From NCBI RefSeq assembly GCF_012927345.1, contig NZ_JABBGJ010000028.1:1-64000 (forward strand): DNA of 64,000 nt, read 5' to 3'. A program made the position numbers and the translations under genes. The stretch is from Paraburkholderia polaris. GTDB taxonomy: Bacteria > Pseudomonadota > Gammaproteobacteria > Burkholderiales > Burkholderiaceae. Of the stretch, positions 57,122 through 64,000 are shown piece after piece (positions within the stretch are counted from its first letter, which is position 1; every line of letters starts with the position of its first letter). The notes under the pieces were generated by a model that was not told the DNA's origin, ran no database searches, and worked only from the letters and a program-made list of their open reading frames with translations.

Positions 57122-59473
57122 TTAAGTTTCATCCAGCGCCATTCTGAAACCCACCACGCCCGGATCTTCCGTCGGCGTGATGGTGAAGCCGCAAGATCTG
57201 GCCAGCGCAATCATGGGCGTGTTTTCGCGCAACGCCTCGCCGACCAGCCAATGGATGCCGCGCGCCCGCGCGTACTTGATGATCCGGTCCATCAGCAATT
57301 GCCCAAGGCGCCGGCCTTTCTGGTCCGAGCGCACTGCGGCAGCGAACTCTGCTGTCTCGTTGTCCGGATCGGCCACCGCGCGCACCACACCGAGGGTGCG
57401 CGTAAAACCTTCCTCGCTCGTTACCGTCGCGATCAGCGCCATTTCGCGGTCGTAGTCGATCTGCGTCATCCGCGCGAGTTGCGAGTGATCGAAACTGCCG
57501 ACCGCACCGAAAAACCGCAGGCGTAGATCTTCGGGCGTCATCGCCTCGACGAAATCGTGATGCGCGGCTTCGTCTTCCGGACGGATCGGCCGGATTGTCA
57601 CACGCAGCCCCTGCCAGTCGATCGTCTCTTCAAAGCGGCGCGGATACGGCACGATTGCGAGCCGGCTACGCGTCGATGCGATGTTCAGGGTCGGCTCGAC
57701 GACCACGACATGGTCGCTGAACACGCGCAGCGTCAATGTGAGGCCGACGAGCTCCTTGACGTCACAGACTGCCTGCGACAAGGCCGTCAATGCGGCCAGC
57801 GCCCGCTCCGGCTCGATCAGCCTCGCGTAGCGCGAGCGCGTGACGATATCGCGCGCCAACATCGGATTGAGCGGCGGCAGGCCGTAGACACGTAGTGGAT
57901 CGGACACACCATCCACCGACGGCGCGGTGAAGCGAAAAACGGGGCCAAAGTTGTCGTCGTCGTGAAGCTCGACGGCGATGTCGACAACGGGTTTTTGAGA
58001 CGCTTGCGGTTCGACACGCAGCCCGAAGCGCTCCAGAAACCGCGCCGCCGCCTCCCCAGTTAGTTGGTGCTCACCTGCGGCAATGGCGGCCCGCGCCTGG
58101 GCCTGGGCAGCGTCGATCGCTTCGGGAATCTGCGCCGGCAAGCCCTCCGGGGTCTGCATCAGCAGTTCGCGGCCCATCCGGTAGTCGACCAGCCGGGCAA
58201 AGGCGCGCGCGAGCCGCTGCGGCGTTGTATGAACCGGGATGCCCTGCGCGTGCAGGGCGTCGCGCGTGGCCGCATTCAACCCGCCGAAGAAACACGCTAG
58301 CAGACCGCGATACGCGAAGCGCTGATTCGCGATCAGCGCCTGCGCGACCTCGTCGACCGGCGCGCCATGCGTCGATGCGTGGACCACGAAGGCTGTGCCG
58401 CTGCTGCGATGCTCGGCGAGTATTTTGAGCGCGGTGCCGAAGTGCTCGGGACGGGCGTCGTCGCCGAGTCTTAGCGGGTTGCCGGCCATCGCGTGCGGCA
58501 GCGCTTCGGTGAGCGCCGCGTCGGCTTCTGCGGGCCATGCCGCCAGCGTGTCGCCGGCCGCGGCGAAGGCGTCGCAGGCGAGCGTGGCGAGGCCGCTGTC
58601 ACTGGTGATCAGCGTCGCCGTCGCGCCCGCCGCCACGCGGCCCACGCCGAGCGTTTCGATTTCATCGAGCAGATCGTCGAGCGCATCGACGCGGACCATG
58701 CCCGCGCGACGGAACGCGGCGGTGTAGAGCCCATCGGCGGGGTCGGCGCGGCCCGAGCGCAACGCCAGCACCGGCTTGTTGCGCGCCGCCGCACGCGCCG
58801 CCGACATGAACTTGCGAGCGGCGCGTACCGTATCCAGTTCGAGCAGGATGGCGCGCGTGCCGGGATCGCTCGCCAGGTAGTCGAGCACGTCGCCGGCATC
58901 GACGTCGGCCTCGCCACCCAGTGCCACCGCGTGCGAAAACCCAAGCCCACGCGCGTGCGCCCAACCGAGCACGGCATTGGTCAGCGCATTCGACTGCGAG
59001 ACCCACGCGACGCCACCCGCCTTCACCGTGCACGACGGCGCGCCGAAATGCGCATGCAGCGCCGGCGTCACCACGCCGAGACTGCCCGGCCCAACTATGC
59101 GCAACAGATGCGGCCGCGCCGCCGACAGCGCGTGCCGCAGCGCCAGGCGGTCCTCATCGCAGCGCACCTCGCCGACGATGATCGCCGCGCGCGTGCCCAA
59201 ACCGCCGAGTTTATGAATGATGCCAGGCCACGTATCGGGCGGCGTGCAGATCAGCGCGACGGAGGGTGCTTCCGGCAGATCTCCGGCATCGCCGATCACC
59301 GCGCGGCCGCCGAGCGTGTCGTATTTCGGATTGACCGGCCACACAGGGCCTTCGAACCCCCCTTCCAGCACGCGCGCCCACACCATCGCACCCGTGCTTC
59401 CTGGCCGCTCGGAAGCGCCGATCACGGCGACGGATTTGGGTCGGAACAAGGCGTCGAGATTGCGAACGGTCAC
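57122..59473 (-). CDS. Pat-like GNAT acetyltransferase fused to a degenerate NDP-forming acyl-CoA synthetase
   Basis: The 783-residue protein resembles protein lysine acetyltransferases of the Pat/YfiQ type. A CoA-binding domain (about 8-130, KSVAVIGASERPGSTGAMVW) and succinyl-CoA-ligase-like domains (about 150-430) are followed by a shortened ATP-grasp region (about 470-605) and a GNAT domain (about 624-780; GRRLGQLLMDRIIKYARARG). The usual SHTG phospho-His loop is missing near residue 243. About 100 residues of the ATP-grasp lobe with its nucleotide Lys are also absent. The synthetase half is therefore probably regulatory and the GNAT half active. Confidence 0.87.
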   Translation of the reverse strand: MTVRNLDALFRPKSVAVIGASERPGSTGAMVWARVLEGGFEGPVWPVNPKYDTLGGRAVIGDAGDLPEAPSVALICTPPDTWPGIIHKLGGLGTRAAIIVGEVRCDEDRLALRHALSAARPHLLRIVGPGSLGVVTPALHAHFGAPSCTVKAGGVAWVSQSNALTNAVLGWAHARGLGFSHAVALGGEADVDAGDVLDYLASDPGTRAILLELDTVRAARKFMSAARAAARNKPVLALRSGRADPADGLYTAAFRRAGMVRVDALDDLLDEIETLGVGRVAAGATATLITSDSGLATLACDAFAAAGDTLAAWPAEADAALTEALPHAMAGNPLRLGDDARPEHFGTALKILAEHRSSGTAFVVHASTHGAPVDEVAQALIANQRFAYRGLLACFFGGLNAATRDALHAQGIPVHTTPQRLARAFARLVDYRMGRELLMQTPEGLPAQIPEAIDAAQAQARAAIAAGEHQLTGEAAARFLERFGLRVEPQASQKPVVDIAVELHDDDNFGPVFRFTAPSVDGVSDPLRVYGLPPLNPMLARDIVTRSRYARLIEPERALAALTALSQAVCDVKELVGLTLTLRVFSDHVVVVEPTLNIASTRSRLAIVPYPRRFEETIDWQGLRVTIRPIRPEDEAAHHDFVEAMTPEDLRLRFFGAVGSFDHSQLARMTQIDYDREMALIATVTSEEGFTRTLGVVRAVADPDNETAEFAAAVRSDQKGRRLGQLLMDRIIKYARARGIHWLVGEALRENTPMIALARSCGFTITPTEDPGVVGFRMALDET

Positions 59474-59826
59474 GGGCGCTCCGTAGATTGGGAGTGCGCG
59501 CCGGCAGCGAGGCGCGCGTCCTCGTCAGGATAGGCGAAGTCGCAGGCTTGCGCGGCGCTTCTGCGTAAGCCGCCTGGCGCGCATGATTTTCCGCTTAAAC
59601 CAGGCCAGCGCGCATCGGAATTTTTTTAGCGCACTCAAGCAAAATATTGAGCCGAAATGCGACAATCCAGAAGCTGCCACACGCCACCTTAGCCTTGCAA
59701 TTTGCGGGCTGATTGATGGCTTGCAAAGCGCGTCGGAGACAACGCGCGGCGCGAACACATATTTCGCTGCGCCGGCGTGGCACTAGCCGGCCCGCAGCGG
59801 TTGAACAAAGAGACAGAAGGTGATTT
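59474..59826. other. divergent promoter region
   Basis: These 353 bases separate the acetyltransferase gene (minus) from the LysR gene (plus). Composition is less GC-rich around 59580-59680, compatible with promoters. I see no repeat, RNA gene or clear operator. Confidence 0.4.
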
Positions 59827-60696
59827 ATGCGGCGCTTGCCATCGCTGATCGCGTTGCGCTTCTTCGAAGAAACCGCCCGTCATATGAGCTTCAATCGCGC
59901 CGCCACCGCGCTGTGCGTGACGCAGGGCGCCGTGAGCCGGCAGATCAAGCTGCTTGAGGAGTCGCTTGGCGAGAAACTGTTCGAGCGCGATCACAAGGGT
60001 ATCCGTTTGACGCAGGCGGGTCTGCAATTCCTGCCTTGCCTTTCCGAGGCCTTCGACACGATCGAACGCGGCTTCCGGCAGATCACCGCAGCCAAAGGCC
60101 GGCGTCGCCTCGTGCTCGCCGTACCGCCCACTTTCGCGACGCAATGGTTCTCGCCGCGGCTCGGTTCGCTGGCGGACGAGTTGCCCGACGTCGAACTGTC
60201 TGTCCGCACATCGCCCACCGAAGACTGTCACTGCAATATCCGCTTCGGTCGCGACGCGCTGCCAGGTGCGCATTCCGAATTGCTGATGATCGAGCGCCAT
60301 GTACTCGTCGGCACACCAAGTCTGCTCGGCGAATCGCTCGACATGCTGCTCGAACACATGCCCGCGCTGCATGTGCTGCATAACGACACCCGGCTCGACC
60401 TGTGGCCGAACTGGCTGACGAGCGCGCGGCTGCCCGCGCGCTATGCGGAAAACGGCATCGAGTTCTCGACGCTCGAACAAGCGATCCGCGCCGCGCGTAA
60501 GGGCGCGGGGCTGGCGGTGGTCGATCGGAACATGATCGTCGAGGAACTGGCGGACGGCAGTCTGGCGCAGTTCTCGGATATCGAAGTGACCGGCCCCTTC
60601 GGTTACTGGCTCGACGTGGCGCAACGCCACGCAGCGCTTGAGCATGTGCAAGCGTTTGCCGGATGGATGCGGGAAGAGGTTTTGAAGATGGAGTGA
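59827..60696 (+). CDS. LysR-family transcriptional regulator (GcvA-like)
   Basis: The 289-residue protein has the LysR winged helix (about 5-65, FFEETARHMSFNRAATALCV and GAVSRQIKLLEESLGEKLFE). The periplasmic-binding-like effector domain spans about 90-285, with AVPPTFATQWFSPRLGSLAD and the WPNWL motif seen in GcvA-type regulators. Its ligand and target are unknown. The divergent acetyltransferase gene is a possible target. The ATG follows AGAAGG. Confidence 0.92.
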   Translation: MRRLPSLIALRFFEETARHMSFNRAATALCVTQGAVSRQIKLLEESLGEKLFERDHKGIRLTQAGLQFLPCLSEAFDTIERGFRQITAAKGRRRLVLAVPPTFATQWFSPRLGSLADELPDVELSVRTSPTEDCHCNIRFGRDALPGAHSELLMIERHVLVGTPSLLGESLDMLLEHMPALHVLHNDTRLDLWPNWLTSARLPARYAENGIEFSTLEQAIRAARKGAGLAVVDRNMIVEELADGSLAQFSDIEVTGPFGYWLDVAQRHAALEHVQAFAGWMREEVLKME

Positions 60697-60873
60697 GGCG
60701 GACGGCGTACTGCAATGATTCCGCGGGCGTAGAACCGCCACCGCAGCGGTGGCAGGACTAGCCGACCGATTACGGAAAAACATGCAGCTCAACTTTGCCT
60801 GGGTCACCTTATCCAAATGGCCAAAATTAACCACTTCGTCTGAACAATAGACAAGCGTCACGCTGCCCTGATT

Positions 60874-61124
60874 TATAATCATCAAGCCATCGGGAAACAC
60901 CCGGTGGTCAGGTTTGGAAGCCTGCGATACAAACCGCACACCCGCTCAGGCGGGTCGTGCGTCTACCGCTGCACGTCTATATTTCAATGGGCGGGTCGTG
61001 GTGGGGGAGCCGCGAGGCTCGCCGGTTTGTTTGTGTCCCGGTCTTCCAATCCCGCTTCGTGCCCGCTCACCCCCTTCCCAAGACGAGTGTCGGGCGATCC
61101 ATGAAGTATCAGGGAGGTCGCACC
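60874..61124 (+). ncRNA. structured leader RNA upstream of a small helical protein gene
   Basis: A TATAAT (60874-60879) is followed by several strong hairpins. CCATCGGG / CCCGGTGG has 8 bp with one G-U. GGTTTG / CAAACC lies next. GCACACCCGC / GCGGGTCGTGC has a TCAG loop and one bulge (60936-60960). GAGCC-GCGA-GGCTC has a GNRA loop near 61011. The leader also contains overlapping short open frames. It ends at AGGGAGGT before the ATG at 61125. The arrangement recalls structured leaders in phage-satellite immunity regions, but no integrase is present, so that comparison is tentative. Confidence 0.6.
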
Positions 61125-61601
61125 ATGAGCAAATCCACAAAACAATCTCAACCCGGTTCACGTCCGCCAGTCGACGCGCTCCAGTACGAAAAGCTTGCGC
61201 TGTCCGCCTTCCATCTTTGCGACCGGCAGTTGAGCCATCTCAATACGCTGATCACACTTGCGTCCTCAATGTGTAGGAATCCTGCCGTCATGAGCGACGA
61301 AAGACGACGTCAACAGGCCATGCTCGAATTGCTTGTCGACACGGCTGAGCAATATCAGCAGGAGCTCGAGTGTGACCGTGAGTTGTACCAGGTCATCGCG
61401 CTCGATGCGAAGGGCGTCCCCCAAAGCCGCATCACCGCGAACCGTGCCGCACGCCTTCTTGAAGAAGCATCAAACATCGCTGGGCAAGCTTCGCCTACGG
61501 CAAAGACTGAAGAGTGCAAACAGGCTTCCGCTGGAAGCACGAGAGACGTAGATGCAGATGCAGGTGAAGACGCGCAGCAAACAGTGGAGGTGCGACACTG
61601 A
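61125..61601 (+). CDS. small helical protein behind a structured leader
   Basis: The ATG at 61125 (MSKSTKQSQPGSRPPVDALQ) has an excellent AGGGAGGT site. The 158-residue product is mainly alpha-helical from residue 20 to 115 (YEKLALSAFHLCDRQLSHLN, QQAMLELLVDTAEQYQQELE), with a polar, acidic C-terminal tail. It was not recognised as a named family. The frame extends 168 bases upstream through the leader, but that part looks non-coding. A terminator follows at 61694. Confidence 0.75.
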   Translation: MSKSTKQSQPGSRPPVDALQYEKLALSAFHLCDRQLSHLNTLITLASSMCRNPAVMSDERRRQQAMLELLVDTAEQYQQELECDRELYQVIALDAKGVPQSRITANRAARLLEEASNIAGQASPTAKTEECKQASAGSTRDVDADAGEDAQQTVEVRH

Positions 61602-61693
61602 TCCATCAGAGGCCGTCACTGCTCTGCATAAACCTCAATTCGAGCAGATAGGATAGGACAGCGCCAACTGCACCAAACCTCCGCGCGAAAAAC

Positions 61694-61723
61694 AGGCCCC
61701 GTGACTCGTCGGCGGGGCCTTTT
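61694..61723 (+). terminator. intrinsic terminator after the helical protein gene
   Basis: AGGCCCCG (61694) and CGGGGCCT (61713) form an 8-bp stem followed by TTTT. The A-rich flank on the other side may allow bidirectional use. The remaining bases to 62018 hold the fimbrial gene's leader. No other feature is seen. Confidence 0.85.
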
Positions 61724-62018
61724 CACATGATCGTCAGCCTTGACGTGCAGGCGCGCCGACATATTCGGATTCTTTCGCGGCATCAGTAGGGATATTCCTA
61801 CGTAATTAAGAATGCTCCGATTCTTTCTGAGATGCCGTTCAGCGAACATTTTATTTGTGCCATCGCGCGTTAGCGCCCATCCGGGCGCTCGTCATCTTTC
61901 TGCTATTCGTTTCACCCGCAATTCTGATTGCGCGTGGCGACACAGGAAATCATTACGCCACGGTGGCTTACATCTAAAAGCTCGCCGTTTCGCGCGACGC
62001 CACAACAGGGAAATAATC

Positions 62019-63092
62019 ATGAATGGATTATTCAATTTTTTCCGCGCGAAGGCGCGTCGCGGGACCGCCGAGGTCACCGCACTTCACAGGCCGGTGACGC
62101 GCGTGCTGGCGATCGTCGCGTGCGCCCTCGGAATGTGTGCGGCAATTCCAGCCAACGCAGCCTGTGTGTTCTCTGCCGGGTCCTTCAAGACAGGCAGCGT
62201 GGACATGGGCAGCATAACAGTGCCCCCGAACGTGCCGGTCGGGACCGTCCTTGCGACCAAGCAGGTATCGTCCAGCAGCATTTTGGGTCAGGAAAGTTTC
62301 ACGTGTGGAAACAACCTAGTCACGACTGTTTCCTTCGCCATGTCGGGTTCCGCTACGTCGAACATTTACCCGACAAACATCCCCGGTATCGGCATTCGCA
62401 TTTACGCCTGGTCCAGCCAGACCTACTACACGTCACCGACGACGCCGACACTGACGCCAAATTCGTGGACTTTTAGCTATTCGCAGGCCAGCGGCGCCTA
62501 CGGAATGGGTTATCAACAATTTCGATTCGACCTCGTTGCTACCGGGCCGGTCAGCAACAGTGGGACCGACATGCTGTCCTACAACGTCGCACCGTGGATA
62601 TCGGTCGCGGCCAATGACGGTTCTGGTCAGATGGCCATCGCGAACCTCGCGTTGACGGCAACGGTGACTACGCCGACCTGCAGTGTGGTCAATTCCCGGA
62701 TTCCAGTGTTCCTGCCGACAATTTTGGTAGATAACTTTAATACTGGATCAACCGGCACGAGCGGATTTAGCCTGGACCTGAACTGCACGGCAGGCGTGAA
62801 AGTCGGCGTGACGCTTACCGACGCAACGAATCCGTCCAACACCTCGACTACGCTGAGCCTGTCACCCGACTCGACCGCGACGGGAGTCGGTCTGCAGATC
62901 CTGAAGGAATCAACACCGATCGCCTATGGCGCCGACTCCCCGGCGGCTGACAACCTCAATCAATGGTCGGCGGGTACCTCCGTGGGCGGAGCGATGAGCA
63001 TTCCACTTACCGCACAGTACGTGCGAACAACAGGCGCGTTGAACGCCGGCACGGTTAAAGGGTTGGCCACCTTCACGATGTCCTATCAATAG
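62019..63092 (+). CDS. orphan two-domain fimbrial adhesin
   Basis: The ATG at 62019 (MNGLFNFFRAKARRGTAEVT) follows AGGGA and gives 357 residues. The signal peptide is extended (residues 1-46, ending AIPANAAC). An N-terminal domain (about 47-205) carries paired cysteines. A pilin-like domain (about 210-357) follows, with TCSVVNSRIPVFLP, LDLNCTAGVKVGVTLTDATN and a final GTVKGLATFTMSYQ strand typical of chaperone-usher subunits. It is presumably a tip adhesin. No chaperone or usher gene is in the window. Base composition is lower in GC than in its neighbours, which suggests acquisition. Confidence 0.85.
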   Translation: MNGLFNFFRAKARRGTAEVTALHRPVTRVLAIVACALGMCAAIPANAACVFSAGSFKTGSVDMGSITVPPNVPVGTVLATKQVSSSSILGQESFTCGNNLVTTVSFAMSGSATSNIYPTNIPGIGIRIYAWSSQTYYTSPTTPTLTPNSWTFSYSQASGAYGMGYQQFRFDLVATGPVSNSGTDMLSYNVAPWISVAANDGSGQMAIANLALTATVTTPTCSVVNSRIPVFLPTILVDNFNTGSTGTSGFSLDLNCTAGVKVGVTLTDATNPSNTSTTLSLSPDSTATGVGLQILKESTPIAYGADSPAADNLNQWSAGTSVGGAMSIPLTAQYVRTTGALNAGTVKGLATFTMSYQ

Positions 63093-63200
63093 GCTTTGCA
63101 AGCCAATCGAGCATAACCAACGCGGCACAATGGAACGGCGTTCCTTCCATCGTGCCGCCTTTTGCTAGTTTTAGCCGAACGCCCCAAACAAAGCCGCAAA

Positions 63201-63234
63201 GCAAAAGGCCCGGTGTCACCACTGGGCCTTTTGC
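63201..63234. terminator. intrinsic terminator between the adhesin gene and prfC
   Basis: GCAAAAGGCCC-G-GTG pairs with CAC-T-GGGCCTTTTGC across a short loop, with one G-T wobble. A-rich and T-rich flanks make it usable by both convergent genes. Confidence 0.85.
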
Positions 63235-63288
63235 CTGATCGTTACCTCGAAATACTAGCCGGACCGCACAGCTGTCGCATTTGTGCGC

Positions 63289-64000
63289 CTACATCGACTT
63301 CTTGAACGGCGCACCCGAATGCTCACGCAATTCGTTAAAGACGATCTTCGGCCACGCCTTCTGCGCGACTTCGATTTCCGACACGTGCGAGGCCAGATAC
63401 GTCGGCGCATCCGATGCATCGAGCGCAATCCGCGCCGCGTACGAATCGGTGAAACGGCGCAACTCAGCCGCATCGTCACACGTCACCCAGCGCGACATCC
63501 GATAGCGCGCCGGCGCCATTCGCACGTCGACCTTGTATTCCGTCGACAACCGATGCGACACGACTTCAAACTGCAGCTGGCCGACCGCGCCAAGAATCAT
63601 CAAGCCGCCGACTTCCGGGCGGAACACCTGAATCGCGCCTTCCTCACCCAGTTGCTTCAGCGCTTCGCCGAGCTGCTTGGCGCGCATCGGATCGACCACT
63701 TCCACCGTCTGGAAAATTTCCGGCGCGAAGAACGGCAAGCCGACGAACTGCAACTGTTCGCCTTCGGTCAGCGTATCGCCGAGACTCAGCGTGCCGTGAT
63801 TCGGGATACCGATGATGTCGCCCGGATACGCCTCGCTCACCGTCTCGCGACGCTGCGACAGGAACGTCACCACGTTATTCGCGCGGAACGTCTTGTTCGT
63901 GCGCGTCACCTTCACGGCCATGCCGCGTTCGAAATGCCCCGAACACACGCGAATGAACGCCACGCGGTCGCGGTGCGCCAGATCCATGTTCGCCTGCACC
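63289..64000 (-). CDS. prfC: peptide chain release factor 3, C-terminal part (5' end outside window)
   Basis: The visible 236 residues are the C-terminal part of RF3: the end of translation-factor domain II (HFERGMAVKVTRTNKTFRAN, PGDIIGIPNHGTLSLGDTLT) and the RF3-specific domain III (PEIFQTVEVVDPMRAKQLGE, GAVGQLQFEVVSHRLSTEY, APARYRMSRWVTCDD). The G domain lies beyond base 64000. RF3 is a GTPase that releases RF1 and RF2 from the ribosome after termination. The C-terminus (HSGAPFKKSM) is complete. Confidence 0.95.
   Translation of the reverse strand, partial: VQANMDLAHRDRVAFIRVCSGHFERGMAVKVTRTNKTFRANNVVTFLSQRRETVSEAYPGDIIGIPNHGTLSLGDTLTEGEQLQFVGLPFFAPEIFQTVEVVDPMRAKQLGEALKQLGEEGAIQVFRPEVGGLMILGAVGQLQFEVVSHRLSTEYKVDVRMAPARYRMSRWVTCDDAAELRRFTDSYAARIALDASDAPTYLASHVSEIEVAQKAWPKIVFNELREHSGAPFKKSM

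Noticed and set aside
60904..61104. 66-codon frame inside the structured leader, with a faint resemblance to Icd/Ash-type satellite phage peptides
   Set aside because: The similarity is by eye only, the frame overlaps strong hairpins, and there is no ribosome site. It is kept only as part of the leader finding.

Overview
The window is GC-rich, densely coded bacterial DNA. Its gene content points to Burkholderiaceae, most likely Paraburkholderia or Burkholderia: a methylcitrate cluster with AcnA, a BvgA-type response regulator, an intracellular PHB depolymerase, a MocR regulator and a nonphosphorylative L-fucose pathway. No sequence search was run, so the genus is an inference. About 49 genes are supported, two of them cut by the window edges (prpC at the left, prfC at the right), plus two probable gene remnants.

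Layout. Bases 1-5537 hold the 2-methylcitrate/TCA block (prpC end, a secreted MliC-like protein, prpD, acnA), closed by a double hairpin. Bases 5652-9277 (minus) are a three-gene signalling operon: a BvgA-like regulator, a histidine-kinase-like protein with an eroded catalytic core and an Hpt domain, and an Ala-rich membrane protein. An OmpA-type lipoprotein and a TPR/glycosyltransferase-like protein follow. Bases 12757-17482 (minus) encode a polyamine/opine-type ABC importer, with a divergent MocR regulator and three tandem 50-bp hairpin repeats between the binding-protein and permease genes. Bases 19288-24860 hold an AsmA-like giant and a DUF1254 lipoprotein separated by a repeat-rich spacer.

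Bases 25156-36548 carry a PaiB-like protein, copA behind a textbook CueR-type promoter, a chemoreceptor, a GST, a PHB depolymerase, a cupin, a flavin reductase, and a hipBA toxin-antitoxin locus preceded by four operators spaced exactly 27 bp apart. Bases 36578-45015 hold small envelope proteins, MgtC, an AGE-family epimerase, a cold-shock protein, a second chemoreceptor and a thioesterase.

Bases 45052-54093 (minus) form a nine-gene catabolic operon with a divergent IclR regulator. An RbsABC-type sugar importer feeds an aldo/keto reductase dehydrogenase, a cog3618 lactonase, a two-subunit UxaA-type dehydratase, an SDR dehydrogenase and an FAH-family hydrolase. This is a complete route from L-fucose (or a close stereo-relative) to pyruvate plus lactate.

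Bases 55392-63092 hold an HTH-GHKL-STAS-like single-protein regulator under a perfect 12-bp inverted repeat that encloses its -10 box, a Pat-like GNAT fused to a decayed acyl-CoA synthetase, a GcvA-like LysR regulator, a structured leader in front of a small helical protein, and an orphan two-domain fimbrial adhesin. The strongest leads are the hip operator array, the kinase-dead Hpt protein, the HTH-GHKL-STAS locus, the structured leader, and the hairpin repeats shared by the two ABC operons.
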